Below are positions 1-10,379 of a stretch of DNA of 64,000 bases, piece after piece; position 1 is the stretch's first letter; every line of letters begins with the position of its first letter. The notes beneath the pieces are model-generated. The model was not told the origin of the DNA. It worked only from the letters and a program-made list of their open reading frames with translations, and searched no databases. Source of the DNA: Schistosoma haematobium. Lineage: Eukaryota > Platyhelminthes > Trematoda > Strigeidida > Schistosomatidae. The position numbers and the translations under genes were made by a program. The stretch is taken from the NCBI RefSeq assembly GCF_000699445.3, contig NC_067196.1, positions 87,460,364 to 87,524,363 on the forward strand. Direction: 5' to 3'.

Positions 1-47
1 TACCGACGTTACTCAATCATATGGAACTTGTGAAACGTGGCATTAAC

Positions 48-215
48 TTTTTGAGATGGTGGAGAAGATTTGCAGCTCAAGTGGATGATTTTGATGGAGT
101 TTAGTTCTGTGGGCTGGATGGTTTGGTCGTGAAGTTTGTACTGATGATGTCGTTCAGAAGAACGATGAAAGCTCCACGACCAAACCATCAAGCTCAGAGA
201 ACAAAACTCCATCAA
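48..215 (+). mobile_element. 168-bp foldback insertion with hammerhead-like loop, Penelope-tail derived
   Basis: The insertion is bounded by a 15-bp direct repeat, aaacgtggcattaac, at 33-47 and 216-230, which reads as a target-site duplication. Inside, a 39-nt arm at 93-131 is the near-perfect inverted complement of 175-213, leaving a 43-nt loop. The loop and right arm match the 3' tail of the Penelope-like copy at 1741-1822. The left arm is not present in that copy. The loop contains CTGATGA (141-147), a 7-bp hairpin and GAAA (167-170), the order of a hammerhead core. I infer a non-autonomous foldback derivative of a Penelope-like element tail. Confidence 0.75.
141..170 (+). ncRNA. hammerhead-like core (variant)
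   Basis: CTGATGA is followed by one extra T, then a hairpin GTCGTTC-agaa-GAACGAT, then GAAA. A canonical hammerhead has helix II directly after the A of CTGATGA, so the extra T is a deviation. The same deviation appears in the second copy at 1749-1778. Penelope-like elements are known to carry hammerhead motifs. A clear cleavage-site triplet was not found, so activity is uncertain. Confidence 0.45.
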
Positions 216-230
216 AAACGTGGCATTAAC

Positions 231-1065
231 AGTATGTTTATCACAAATTATTTAAGTGTACTCGATGAAACGTAAACCTTGGTTAATTTCTACAGAGCAC
301 ATCTAAACTATGATTATAGTAATTAGTAACCAACAGGAAATAAATAAGCACTCAGAAACGTAATAAACTACTCAGGCACGAAGAGAATACAGAATTAGCG
401 AAGGAACCTCATATTTCTTATTTCCACACTTCAGGGACTTGGTCATCAACAAAATACTACTGCGACAAACCGCGTCAGTAAGTAACCGAACACTGCATTC
501 TATAATGATGAAACATGTCCAAAAATGGTTCCGTTATCAGCGTGTCCTATGCTCCGATAAACCCTAGGGTCAAAAAACCACCCTCTCCTCGATCGCAAAA
601 CAGACAATTAATACAGGTTATAGGACTGACCTTGAACTGGCTCTTACCGTTATATGGGGGAAATGCTAGGGGAGCACTTTTGGGTTTATAAAAGCCTTGG
701 CTACCAGGAAACTCAAAGAATTATTGTGTGAAAGAATGAATTGCTTTCACCTTGCGTTTATGTTAACCTCTGATCCATTCTAAGGCCTTGGGTGATGACA
801 ACTTATTCTCTTTATATTATTTTTCATTTCCTTTATTGCCAATTATTACTGTATTGAACTTTTATTCAATTGGTCGACCAAAAATGTGACCAGACTGCTA
901 CAAATACATCACATTCTTCTGAACAACGCCTTCCCTTGACACTATCAAAATTTACCGAAGGCACTCATTGTTTTAGATAAGACCAAGTTATTCTGCTACC
1001 TTCGTTATTGTTTTGAATAAGTCAAAAAGATATCTAAGTTACCACAAACCACGCCAAATTAATGA
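231..1065. other. non-coding, nothing recognised
   Basis: AT-rich DNA with no convincing exon, RNA gene or repeat that I can recognise. Confidence 0.5.
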
Positions 1066-1134
1066 CAACGTGCTGTAGTGAAACCTGGTCTCTCCGAGTT
1101 GAGGACGTTAGACGACTCTCTGTGTTCGATCATC

Positions 1135-1740
1135 ACCCTACCATATATACAAGGAATATCAGAAACCGCGACGAGACTGCTGAAAACCTTCGGAATAGGT
1201 GTGGCACACAAACCGACAAAATCACTACAATCAATCTTATGCAAACCAAAAGATGAAATAACAAAGGAAAACAAATCAAACATCATCTACAAGATAAATT
1301 GTGCCAACTGCGAAAAACACTACATCGGACAAAGTGGACGCCCCCTTCACCTTCGCCTACATGAACATCAATTAGCAGTCAAACGGCATGATATCTCTTC
1401 ACTTATATCAATACACGTGGACAACTGCGGACACTCATTCGATTGGAAAAATGTGGAAATCTTAGACAGAGGAAACTCCAAAAACATCAGAGAATTTTTA
1501 GAAGCCTGGCACTCAGGTCAATCAGCAATCAACAAGCATATTGAAATCAATCCAATTTATCAACCAATCAGAAAAATCATGCACAAACATAAGAACAAAA
1601 ATCAAAACAATGGGAGACACAACCAAAACAAAGAAGTAAACAACGACAAATTTAAGGCCAATAAGGACCAATCAACGTCGAGGTGCACAGAACAAGCTTT
1701 GAGACACATGGAGAAATTCAAACACTTCACTTCTATCTGA
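1135..1740 (+). pseudogene. Penelope-like GIY-YIG endonuclease fragment
   Basis: About 200 codons are open. Seen directly: a Cys/His linker (NCANCEKH...), the GIY-YIG signature degenerate as YKI...YIG, the conserved Arg in SGRPLHLR, a Glu in REFLEAWHS, and the Asn in AINKH. In the family this nuclease makes the target-site nick for retrotransposition. The C-terminal part is Lys/Asn rich (KNKNQNNGRHNQNKEVNNDK), probably a nucleic-acid-binding tail. Upstream ATGs in this frame belong to the RTE sequence, so the start is not native and the protein lacks its RT. It would not be autonomous. Confidence 0.8.
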
Positions 1741-1748
1741 AGTTTGTG

Positions 1749-1778
1749 CTGATGATGTCGTTCAGAGGAACGATGAAA
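1749..1778 (+). ncRNA. hammerhead-like core in Penelope tail
   Basis: The order CTGATGA, hairpin GTCGTTC-agag-GAACGAT, GAAA is the same as at 141-170, with the same extra T after the first core strand. The loop differs by one base (agag versus agaa) while both stem strands are unchanged. It lies directly after the endonuclease stop codon. Confidence 0.45.
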
Positions 1779-2470
1779 GCCCCACGACCAAACCATCCAG
1801 CTCAGAGAATAAAACTCCACCAAGATCATCGCTGTCTCCGAAGGATTGCTGACATCCAGTGGCAACATCATGTCAGTAATGCAGAGGTTCGGCATCGTGT
1901 GTTCGGGCACAGAGATGATAATGCGATCGGTGTCGCCATCTTGAAACACCGACTCCGGTGGCTTGGACATGTTCTCCGAATGTCGTCCCAGAGAATTCCA
2001 CGTCGTGCATTATTTGCCGACTCTGGGACTGGTTGGAAGAAGCGGAGAGGTGGTCAGTGCATGACATGGTGTCGTGGCATGAAAGAAAGCTGCAAAGGGC
2101 TGGCTTGTGTTGGTCCTTCACGACTCCCTGGCTGGGGTCCGAGAGATGGTGCTACACAGTGGCTAGAGACGTTATCAGATATGGCTCAGAATAGAAGCCA
2201 GTGGCGATCCTGCTGTAACCTTCTTTTACTTTCTTCATAAAAAGTGTTTGTGTCTCCCTTACCTGAAAGATTTCTTCCGATTGTACCTTTCCGTTCCCTC
2301 ATTACTACCACACTACCTTACACCAATCTCTTCGTTATTGTTCTCTTTTTCTTTTGCGCCCCTTAGTTTTTTTTTCTATTTCTCTTCGCATTCTAATTGT
2401 TTTGTGTGGCGCATATATATCGGCGCTCTCTTGTACCAATATTTATGTGTTCAAATAAATAAATCAAAAT

Positions 2471-4640
2471 AAGCGTAGGCAAAACACTTGTTCATACATA
2501 TGAGATTTTAACTCACGAGAAACAAATACTATCAAATTACTGGGTGAAATTATACTTTTTTTATTAAATGTCACGCCCTAAGTTCTTTTGTAACAACTAC
2601 TTAAACTTGAGAATTTAAGACTTCTCCCATAATTAGAAAACCTTTTTCATAAAGCACGTAGTGAATAGTCCGAAGTATAACTGAATGGTGAGCTATTTTT
2701 AGAATATTTGATAGCATTTACATAACTTCAGAACTGATGCACTACTTCTATCTGAAGCCCACTTGGTCTCACACCTCTTTATTTTAGTAAGGAAAAACTG
2801 ATACGCAATCTAGTAAACGCTTATAAATTTCGAGACTGAATTCATAAACAAGTGATAAGTCTAGGTACGGAAGTCGTTGAAGCATTGATACACGAAATCA
2901 GAATAACTAAGGCGACAAATACAACCTATTATTCATGACTAGACCGAAATCAGCATTAGCTTTCAATACAATCGTCGCACCTAAAATGCCTAACGCTGAC
3001 TTAAAGTACACGAATTGAAATTCCTTTTTCCTATTTGCCAGTAGCTTCAATATAAGGTCATGATAAAACATCTGTGAATGTAAATAACTGATGTCCCCAG
3101 TGAAAACGTGCGAAGTATTGTCCTACCGTTGTTTTGTTTGAACATATAAACAGCAGCATGAAGCCGAGCCATGTTAACAGACATAGATTGCCAGGTTATC
3201 GTTAGTACTATAACAGCGACCGACAGTTGGAGACTTCGTCTTACAACTCGGGATCACTTACAATGGTGCAGGTGTGTCCTTTATCTTTTTTTCAGTCTTA
3301 GATCCTGGTATTTCTTCATATGTACCTTTCTAATCTGCTTATCCTAAAACTTATTCTTAATGTTTAATACTTTACATTGCCACCGCTGCTATATTATTCT
3401 GATCTCTTTTGCCACACATCTTGTTAATTTCATTTCGTCGTGCTAATGAAGTATGTTAATTTACACCAACGCACATTTTTACTAGGTTCTATGTTGATGA
3501 CTGACTGACAAAACAGAACAATAAGAGAAATAAAAATAAGAAATTATAGGTAATGGTACTGAAATCCTGTAAACATACAGTTACACATGGGTCTTGAACC
3601 CAGCAACTAAGAATAATAGTAATAATAATGATACAATAGAAAGATAAATACAATAAAACTGGATACAAATATGTGTATAGAGGTAATGAAAGAACAAAAA
3701 AGGGAAAATTAAATTACTCCAACTAAATCAATCACTATTCGTGACCATTACATCAACAAGCTTATATAGCACACGCATACACAATATATAGACACAAACA
3801 CCGCTTGGATGTCATAAGGTTGAAAAATTCTTTGTTGACACTTGTCCACACATATATTGTACAAGTTATATGAATGAAATACGAACTAAAAAGGGCCTTG
3901 TCGTATGTATGAGAAACCCCGTTTTTAATCAATATTTATGAATGTATATAACGTATAAGTCATTTTGATGTTATGATAAGACAAGTACTTTTGCAAACCA
4001 AAAAATTAATGTTAAAGATTACTACTACTCAATCTACACTTTAGACATAACCAACCAAAATTATGTCTTGATAATAAACACTGCTGATGTAGAACTTACA
4101 GAATTCTCGCGTAAGCATGTATGCACTCGAGAATAAAAGCAACAAATATTATTTGGATAAGAAAAGAGAATTCCTTTTTACTTCACACTTTTACGCCGAT
4201 AATCATGATGTACAATATATAGTTGTGTTGGTCTAAAGAGGCGTGGTTTTGGAAAATCTATAATGCAACATGTTCCATAAAATGAAAATACATTGGAATC
4301 CCAACGTGAGAAAAATCCCATAGGTAGGAGTAGATGGTAATAATATAATCACAATAAAAGATGAAGCAACAAATGCCATAGAGATGGATTAGAATTGATT
4401 GACAAATATGATTTATTAGTGTATTAATATTCACAAAAAGATTTATGATAAACTTTGTAAAGACCATCGGTGTGCGAAGAAAATCAAAATCAAAGGCATT
4501 GAATAAATATGAAAAAAGAAAACAAGTTGTGTTGTAGTAGGAGCTGATATCGTCTTAATGTTGATTTTGTCGTGAAAGGCGTAATGAAAATGAGAGGAAT
4601 ATATCAAAGGTTTAGAAGATCCGGAATCCTGTCCGTGATC
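2471..4640. other. non-coding stretch downstream of the ZFAND gene
   Basis: AT-rich DNA beyond the stop codon of the minus-strand zinc-finger gene. It probably includes that gene's 3' UTR just below 4641. A short run of aataatagtaataataatg lies near 3609. No exon or element recognised. Confidence 0.5.
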
Positions 4641-4789
4641 TCACAGTTTTCGAATTTTGGGACAACGTACTTCTGGATTGGCGCGAGCTAGTTCAAGACG
4701 ACCATTTGCTTGATAATCATAAGCACACTCGTGCTGATCGGAATATCGATGTAATGAGCAGAACAGTCCATCGCAGCGGCAAGCGAAAC
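4641..4789 (-). CDS. ZFAND terminal exon with second half of AN1 finger
   Basis: The acceptor gatgtag precedes a frame reading GFACRCDGLFCSLHRYS and then DQHECAYDY, ending KIRKL with a TGA at 4643-4641. All remaining AN1 ligands are present. The C-terminus resembles that of animal ZFAND5/6 proteins. Confidence 0.9.
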
Positions 4790-7700
4790 CTACATCAGCC
4801 CAAAACAAATCAAGAAAGACGCGATAACTCCTAACTGTATGTATAAATTAACCAATAAAAGACGATACTTCGGAGAGTGCCTACAAATTTAAAATCAAAC
4901 GAATAGAAAGTCCTCAGGAAGGCCTGGGTGTTTTGGCTCACATACATTTATTGCAAAAATGTTTTGAATCCAAATAAACATACGGTTCTTTAGATACCAA
5001 CTGTCATTAAGTTACATAGTTGAATAATGGTCTTGATGAGTATCAATAATCACATAACTGTAGCTACTATTCAGATGAAGGAGTCAAGTCATTCTAATGC
5101 GCTAATCCAATTGACCTTACGAAGCTAAAGTAATTGTCAACTAAAATCTTACAGGTCAGCTGGAGGATGTTATGGTTGAGATTAATGGGGGTCCAATAGG
5201 AGGAAAAAGTACTGCTAATACCACTGTGGTGGCATTTTCTGCGAATAACTAGTATTCGCAGAGATATTTTTTACCAGAGTGAAGGAGGGGTTAAAAAGGT
5301 CGACTTTGTTGATATACATTGGGCATTGTGATCATGTTTCCAGGCCGATAAAACCGACATTAACACTGTTCGTTCTTTTACCCATTCAATAAATGTTCCC
5401 CTACGGTTTTGGTAACCGGGAAATGACAATCTACATATTTGACCCCTTTGCTATTTACTCACTGACTTTCAACTTAGGTCTTCTTTTCTCGCTATCGATT
5501 ATTCTTTACTGACAAGTTAGAGTGATACATATTTGTGGTATCCATGACTATGACCGACTAGTCAATGCAAAGAAACTGAAAAACTGAGCTGCCCAACTGA
5601 ATAAAACTGTAGTTCAACTTTATTGAATGAATTAATAGACGATCGAAATTCATACCATACTAGACTATCTATTTTAGATAAAACGCAGAAGAATAAAGTG
5701 AGAAATATGCGTGTATCTATAAAGTAAATTGATGTGTCAAGGGATGTTACGTAAACTGTCTAGAATTGTGGGAGGGCGTTTTGAAACTAGTAATAAGTGG
5801 GACATTTCACTTTACACGTTATCTAACAATGTAAAGAATGCTCACTAACCTGTCAGTCCAACACGCTTGCGACACCAAGTGCAACGATTGACGCCAAGAA
5901 CGGGACGGGAAGCTGACGAGTCGGCTGAAATAATATAAAAAATAGTCACTTACATCACAAAAAGCGGACAAATCTTGTCAGTGGTCAATAAACAATCTGA
6001 CAATACACATACCACTACCTTATCGGTGGCGAACGGCTATCGTCCAGTTTGAAAAAAACCGTAGAAATAATACGCAACCCATTTGCTAATTACGAACTAA
6101 TGTATTCGGTCTTGGGTCACACTTTTAACTGAGGGTTGATAATATTATCCGATTGCACAAACTAAAGCTGTGACAAAACGGTTCAATCGAGGATGATCCA
6201 ATCACTAAACCACTGTGTGGACTCTACCAACCAATGTAGGGAAACACAGAATGATAATTAAATATACACAATGTACAGTTATCATACATATTTATGAAGC
6301 TACAAGCTACCTGCATTCATATAAGCACAATAACATTGAAAGTAAGCGTTGTAAATTTATAATACCAATAATGATACCAAAATAAAAGCAGGGACATAAT
6401 TGAAGACGGTTTTGAATAAAATGACCAACCAATCACAAGCAATGTAAGAACTCAGCACAAACGTGCATCGCCTCAAGTCGCCACAACATATCAACATAAG
6501 ATGGAATTTATCAAGTTGAATATCAGAGTATTAATAGTATCAGTGACAAAATTTATTTTTATTTGAACACATAAATATTGGTACAAGAAAGCGCCAATAT
6601 ATATGCGCCACACAAAACAATTAGAATTCGAGGAGAAAAGAAAAAAAGGTAAGGAGCGTAAAAAAAAGAGAACAATAACGAAGAGATTGGTGTAAGGTAG
6701 TGTGGTAGTAATGAGGGAACGGAAAGGTACAATCGGAAGAAATCTTTCAGGTAAGGGAGACACAAACACTTTTTATGAAGAAAGTAAAAGAAGGTTACAG
6801 CAGGATCGCCACTGGCTTCTATTCTGAGCCATATCTGATAACGTCTCTAGCCACTGTGTAGCACCATCTCTCGGACCCCAGCCAGGGAGTCGTGAAGGAC
6901 CAACACAAGCCAGCCCTTTGCAGCTTTCTTTCATGCCACGACACCATGTCATGCACTGACCACCTCTCCGCTTCTTCCAACCAGTCCCAGAGTCGGCAAA
7001 TAATGCACGACGTGGAATTCTCTGGGACGACATTCGGAGAACATGTCCAAACCACCGGAGTCGGTGTTTCAAGATGGCGACACCGATCGCATTATCATCT
7101 CTGTGCCCGAACACACGATGCCGAACCTCTGCATTACTGACATGATGTTGCCACTGGATGTCAGCAATCCTTCGGAGACAGTGATGATCGAACACAGGGA
7201 GTCGTCTAACATCCTCAACTCGGAGAGGCCAGGTTTCACAAGCATAGAGCAAGACTGCTCTCACCGACGCGTTGTAGATCCGACCTTTTACAGCTAGACT
7301 AACATCACGAAGGCGCCAAAGGTGGCCCAGATTGGCATAAGTCGCTCTGGCTTTCACTATACATGCATTGATCTCATCACTCACACCCCCACCAGCACTT
7401 ATGCAGCTACCCAGATACACGAACTTCTCGACTACTTCTATCTGCTCACCATCCACGGTGAGTACAGGATTGGAATCCTGCCAGTCTTGTAGAAGTACTT
7501 TGCACTTCGAAGGTGCAAAGCACATACCATACATACGGACACTGATTGCCAACTGATTAAGTGCGGATTGCATACCTTGGGCATTATCGCACAGTAAGAC
7601 AATATCGTCCGCATACTCAAGGTCGAGAAGTCTTTCTCCAGGCAACAGATCCACACCACCATTACTTACATTCATCAGAGCTGTTTCCAGAATGTCATCG

Positions 7701-9563
7701 ATGGCAAAGTTGAAGAGGAATGATGAGATTGGGCAACCCTGCCTAACCCCACTACTCGAATAGAACAATGGAGAGAGGTGGTTGTATGCCCTCACTCTGC
7801 CTGAGGTGTTTGTATATAGGGCCTTTAGGATGTTAATAAACTTCTCAGGCACACCCTTCTTCAATAGACAATCCCAGAGAACAGTCCTGTCCAACGAATC
7901 GAAGGGAGCCCTGATGTCAAGAAACACTACGATTGTTGGCCTTTGATAAGTATGGCGGTGTTCTAACATTTGGCGGAGTGTGAAGATATGATCAATACAT
8001 CCTCGACCGGAACGAAACCCAGCCTGCTCCTCGCGAATCAATCTTTCTCGGGTTTTGAACAACCTACGAAGTATGACGGAAGCCAATAGCTTAGACGCAA
8101 TCGGAAGTAGACTTATCCAACGATAGTTGTTACAGGAACGACGGGAACCCTTTTTAAAGATAGGGACAACTATCGACTCATTCCATGACGTTGGTACACT
8201 CTCTAGTTCCCAAACCTTTGTAAACAACGTCGTCAATTCCTTAGTCAGAAAGTCACCACCATCTTTAAAAAGAGCCGGAGGTAAGTCACTTGGGCCAGGT
8301 GATTTGTAGCGCTTCAAGAGTTGGAGTTCCTTACGGACTTCTGCCTCATTTGGTGGATCAGTCGTCACCGGCCATGGACAGTCTGACCGATGTTGCCGGA
8401 GCAGCAGGCTAATTGAACTGCCCTCCGAAAAATTCTGCCCATCGTCCAAGACGTCGATGGATGTTAGTGATCGGCGTTCCATCATCCTCGCAGATTGTTT
8501 CACTCACACCAGACTTCTTGCTGCCAGTGGCTCGGATGAGTTGGAAGAGCTTCCGGTAGCTACCAGATACAGCTGCTGCTTCCAGCTCATTAGCACGCTC
8601 CGACCACCAGGCTTCTCGGTCCTTACGCAAGCTTTGCCCAATTTCATTACGTAACATCCTTCGTTTATGGTCAAACTCACGGTCACCCGGAGTAGACCGA
8701 CGGGCTTCAATGAGTTGTAAGGAACCTGAAGAAACCCAGTGCTTATAAGCGGGACGTTTCGCGAACCCATAACTGACTGTACCCGCCATTTTCATGGCGT
8801 CATGCGATTGCAACCAATGCTCATCTATACTTTTCGGTGGGATGGTAGCTAGCCTAGAAACTAGCTCAGTTCGATACTTACTAGCAACAGAAGTTGCAAC
8901 CAGATTGCTAACATCAATCCGTTGGTGGCGGTCACTTCGTTGGCCACTGAAAAGTAAGGTAAGATTGGTGCAGACCAAGGCATGGTCAGAGTCCAGATAG
9001 GTACTCCAAAAGGAGCGACAGTCTTGTACAGTGACAAAATATCAGACAAAGGATGATTGAAGAAGAAAGGATTCGCAGAAAAAGTATGAAGTAGTTTTGA
9101 AAATCATGATATAGAAGACAAAGAGCGAGTGCATCAACGCGGTTGTCATTGAGTCTAAGTCACACCTGAACAAAGTAAAAAAACAAATGATCGGACCATA
9201 GCAGATTTTAAATACCATACCTTTGGAAGTTTCTGCAGAGACTGAGGGATTTGCCTTTCGTTTAAGCGCACGAGATAATTGGGAAGATGTTGTAGGGTCT
9301 GACTGATTTGAAGTGGAATCTTTGGGAGAGTGTTCACAGCAATCTAAGAGCTGTGACTTTCGATTATCTGGTATATCAATTGAAGTGGAATGAACAAGTG
9401 TAGCTTGCTCCAAGGTAGAACTACATTTAATATGCTCCTGATAACATTTGGAACACATATCTTTGAATCGAACACTTCCATAGAAGCCACAACCACGTTT
9501 GCACATGTTCTTGTTCTCAGGTTTATTTTCCAGCTCTGATGTTTCGTTATTCTGTAAGCACAT
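4641..9563 (-). CDS. A20/AN1 zinc-finger protein, ZFAND5/6-like (three exons)
   Basis: The spliced product is about 188 residues if the ATG at 9563 is used, close to the roughly 210 residues of animal ZFAND5/6. An A20 finger has Cys 21, 25, 37 and 40 in CKRGCGFYG...MCSKCYQEH. A Ser/Thr/Lys-rich linker follows. An AN1 finger has Cys129/132/143/145/150, His153/159 and Cys161 (NRCTWCRKRVGLTGF, CRCDGLFCSLHRYSDQHEC), then a short basic C-terminus. Family members bind ubiquitin through A20 and act in proteasome and stress responses; that role is inferred. Exons are 9563-9221, 5924-5850 and 4789-4641; both introns are phase 1 with GT..AG ends. The stretch just before AATAACGAA (9551) ends in ttacag, so a splice acceptor with an upstream first exon is an alternative to the ATG start. 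The large intron contains an RTE insertion in the same orientation. Confidence 0.9.
4790..5849 (-). other. ZFAND intron 2
   Basis: GT..AG intron of 1060 bp. A perfect short hairpin TCTGCGAATA/TATTCGCAGA lies near 5240-5263. A decayed stretch around 5277-5425 (ggaggggtt, aaggtcgac, gtaaccgggaa) resembles parts of the repeat at 37940-38488. Confidence 0.6.
5850..5924 (-). CDS. ZFAND exon with first half of AN1 finger
   Basis: A 75-nt exon with acceptor tttcag and donor gttagtg, phase 1 at both ends. It encodes ADSSASRPVLGVNRCTWCRK and RVGLTG, giving the first two Cys of AN1. It is too short to show up as a long open frame and was found from the AN1 motif. Confidence 0.9.
5925..6552 (-). other. 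ZFAND intron 1, proximal part
   Basis: Intronic DNA between the AN1 exon and the RTE insertion. Nothing else recognised. Confidence 0.55.
6553..9028 (-). mobile_element. RTE-clade (SR2-type) non-LTR retrotransposon, family A, 5'-truncated
   Basis: A 2.5-kb minus-strand copy flanked by a 12-bp direct repeat, cagtgacaaaat, at 6541-6552 and 9029-9040, a clear target duplication. It begins within the end of the endonuclease region, continues through the linker and RT, and ends with a 3' UTR and a short A/T-rich tail, as expected of RTE elements. The same family gives the fragment at 1066-2470. It sits in the large intron of the ZFAND gene in the gene's own orientation. Confidence 0.9.
6773..8978 (-). 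pseudogene. RTE ORF2 fragment: linker plus reverse transcriptase, frameshifted
   Basis: Two overlapping open frames, 8978-8409 (189 codons) and 8503-6773 (576 codons), join through a one-base frame change near 8410. RT motifs: KSPGPSDLPPALFK, IVVPIFKKGSRRSCNNYRWI, EEQAGFRSGRGCIDHIFTL, motif A FLDIRAPFDSLD, GVRQGCPISSFLFN, and the catalytic YADD in LEYADDIVLL. The C-terminus RLRWFGHVLRM...RIPRRA is typical of RTE. Asp residues of motif A and YADD are intact, but the missing N-terminal endonuclease and the frameshift make it non-autonomous. Confidence 0.88.
9221..9563 (-). CDS. ZFAND exon with A20 zinc finger
   Basis: Encodes residues 1-114 plus one base. The A20 finger is C-x3-C-x11-C-x2-C. 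The donor is AAAG|gtatgg at 9220. Start alternatives: ATG at 9563, a splice acceptor ending at 9554, or the internal ATG just before CKRGC. Confidence 0.85.
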
Positions 9564-10379
9564 ATTAAAAGGACATTACAATACAAAAAAGGTTCACTAG
9601 TTAACAGGAATTTCTACATAAGGATATACATACTGAAAATAGACTGACTGACAATGGAGACGGTTGACTTCAGATCTCAAATAATGTTAAAACAAGACCT
9701 AGAAATGTCGAGTCAAACAGAACACTATTCAACGTGGGTTACATGGAAAATACTTGATATTTCGACGTAAATATCGCAATAGCGATACTTTAAACCACTC
9801 GTCAAAAGTAAAAGAACCACCCATAAACTTACTTCGAGTGACAGTAATCAAAAAATATCCAGATGACTTCGGCTGATATATGAGTACTTATCCATCTTCA
9901 ATGACCTGCTACGCCGACTTTCCAAATCTTGTTTAATTATTACGTGACCCTTCAATTTCTAATTCCAGGTAATTATAACCTCATTGCTCCAAATCTTTTT
10001 TCAAATGGCTTGAATCTTACGTAAATCTCTGTTATCTGTTTTCTAACTACATTTAATTACTGCCTGACACCCCTCCTATATTTCTGAATTCCATGGCTGT
10101 TTTACACAGATATATGTATGGTTACTATTGATAACGCTTGTTATTATAATTCTTTCCGTCATCCATTTCAATTACTTCACATTACATGTGACCTCACTGT
10201 TACATTTTAATATCTACACGGTTGTAAGCAGCTGTTGAGAAACCAAGAAATATAATGTATTCATATTACTCCGCCTCGTGCTATTTTGGCTTCATTCAAA
10301 TTCGTAGAGGGGACCAAATGCATGAAATGATTTGTTACTTCGCTCAAGATTTAGATGCAGACAAAATGTGAATGTCTTT
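9564..10379. other. upstream of the ZFAND A20 exon, no element recognised
   Basis: Contains either the ZFAND promoter/5' UTR or a further intron. AT-rich; no TATA or CpG-rich feature I can defend. Confidence 0.45.

Larger units (their letters stand above)
1135..1823 (+). mobile_element. Penelope-like element, 5'-truncated, GIY-YIG endonuclease end
   Basis: The element is inserted into the RTE copy. The 7-bp target gatcatc occurs at 1128-1134 and again at 1824-1830, and joining the flanks restores the RTE reading. An open frame runs from the insertion to the stop at 1738-1740: a linker LPYIQGISE...KPTKSL followed by a GIY-YIG domain (IIYKINCANCEKHYIGQ, then GRPLHLRLHEH) and the downstream REFLEAWHS and AINKHI blocks. 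That order is the endonuclease end of Penelope-like elements. The reverse transcriptase is absent, so this is a 5'-truncated copy. The tail at 1741-1823 carries a hammerhead-like motif and A-rich end. Confidence 0.85.
1066..2470 (+). mobile_element. RTE-clade retrotransposon 3' fragment, family A, split by a Penelope-like insertion
   Basis: Two blocks, 1066-1134 and 1824-2470, are collinear with the C-terminal RT region and 3' UTR of the longer minus-strand copy at 6553-9028. Translation of the first block gives SETWSLRVEDVRRL and the second gives LRRIADIQWQHHVSNAEVRH, then [20 protein letters not shown], ending at RSCCNLLLLSS. The A/T-rich 3' end (ttcaaataaataaatcaaa) matches the short 3' repeat typical of RTE elements. 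The fragment is severely 5'-truncated and interrupted, so it is dead as a coding unit. Confidence 0.85.

Noticed and set aside
1602..1970. 122-codon open frame on the minus strand
   Set aside because: It is antisense to the Penelope-like tail and RTE coding sequence, and recurs as the antisense of the other RTE copy.
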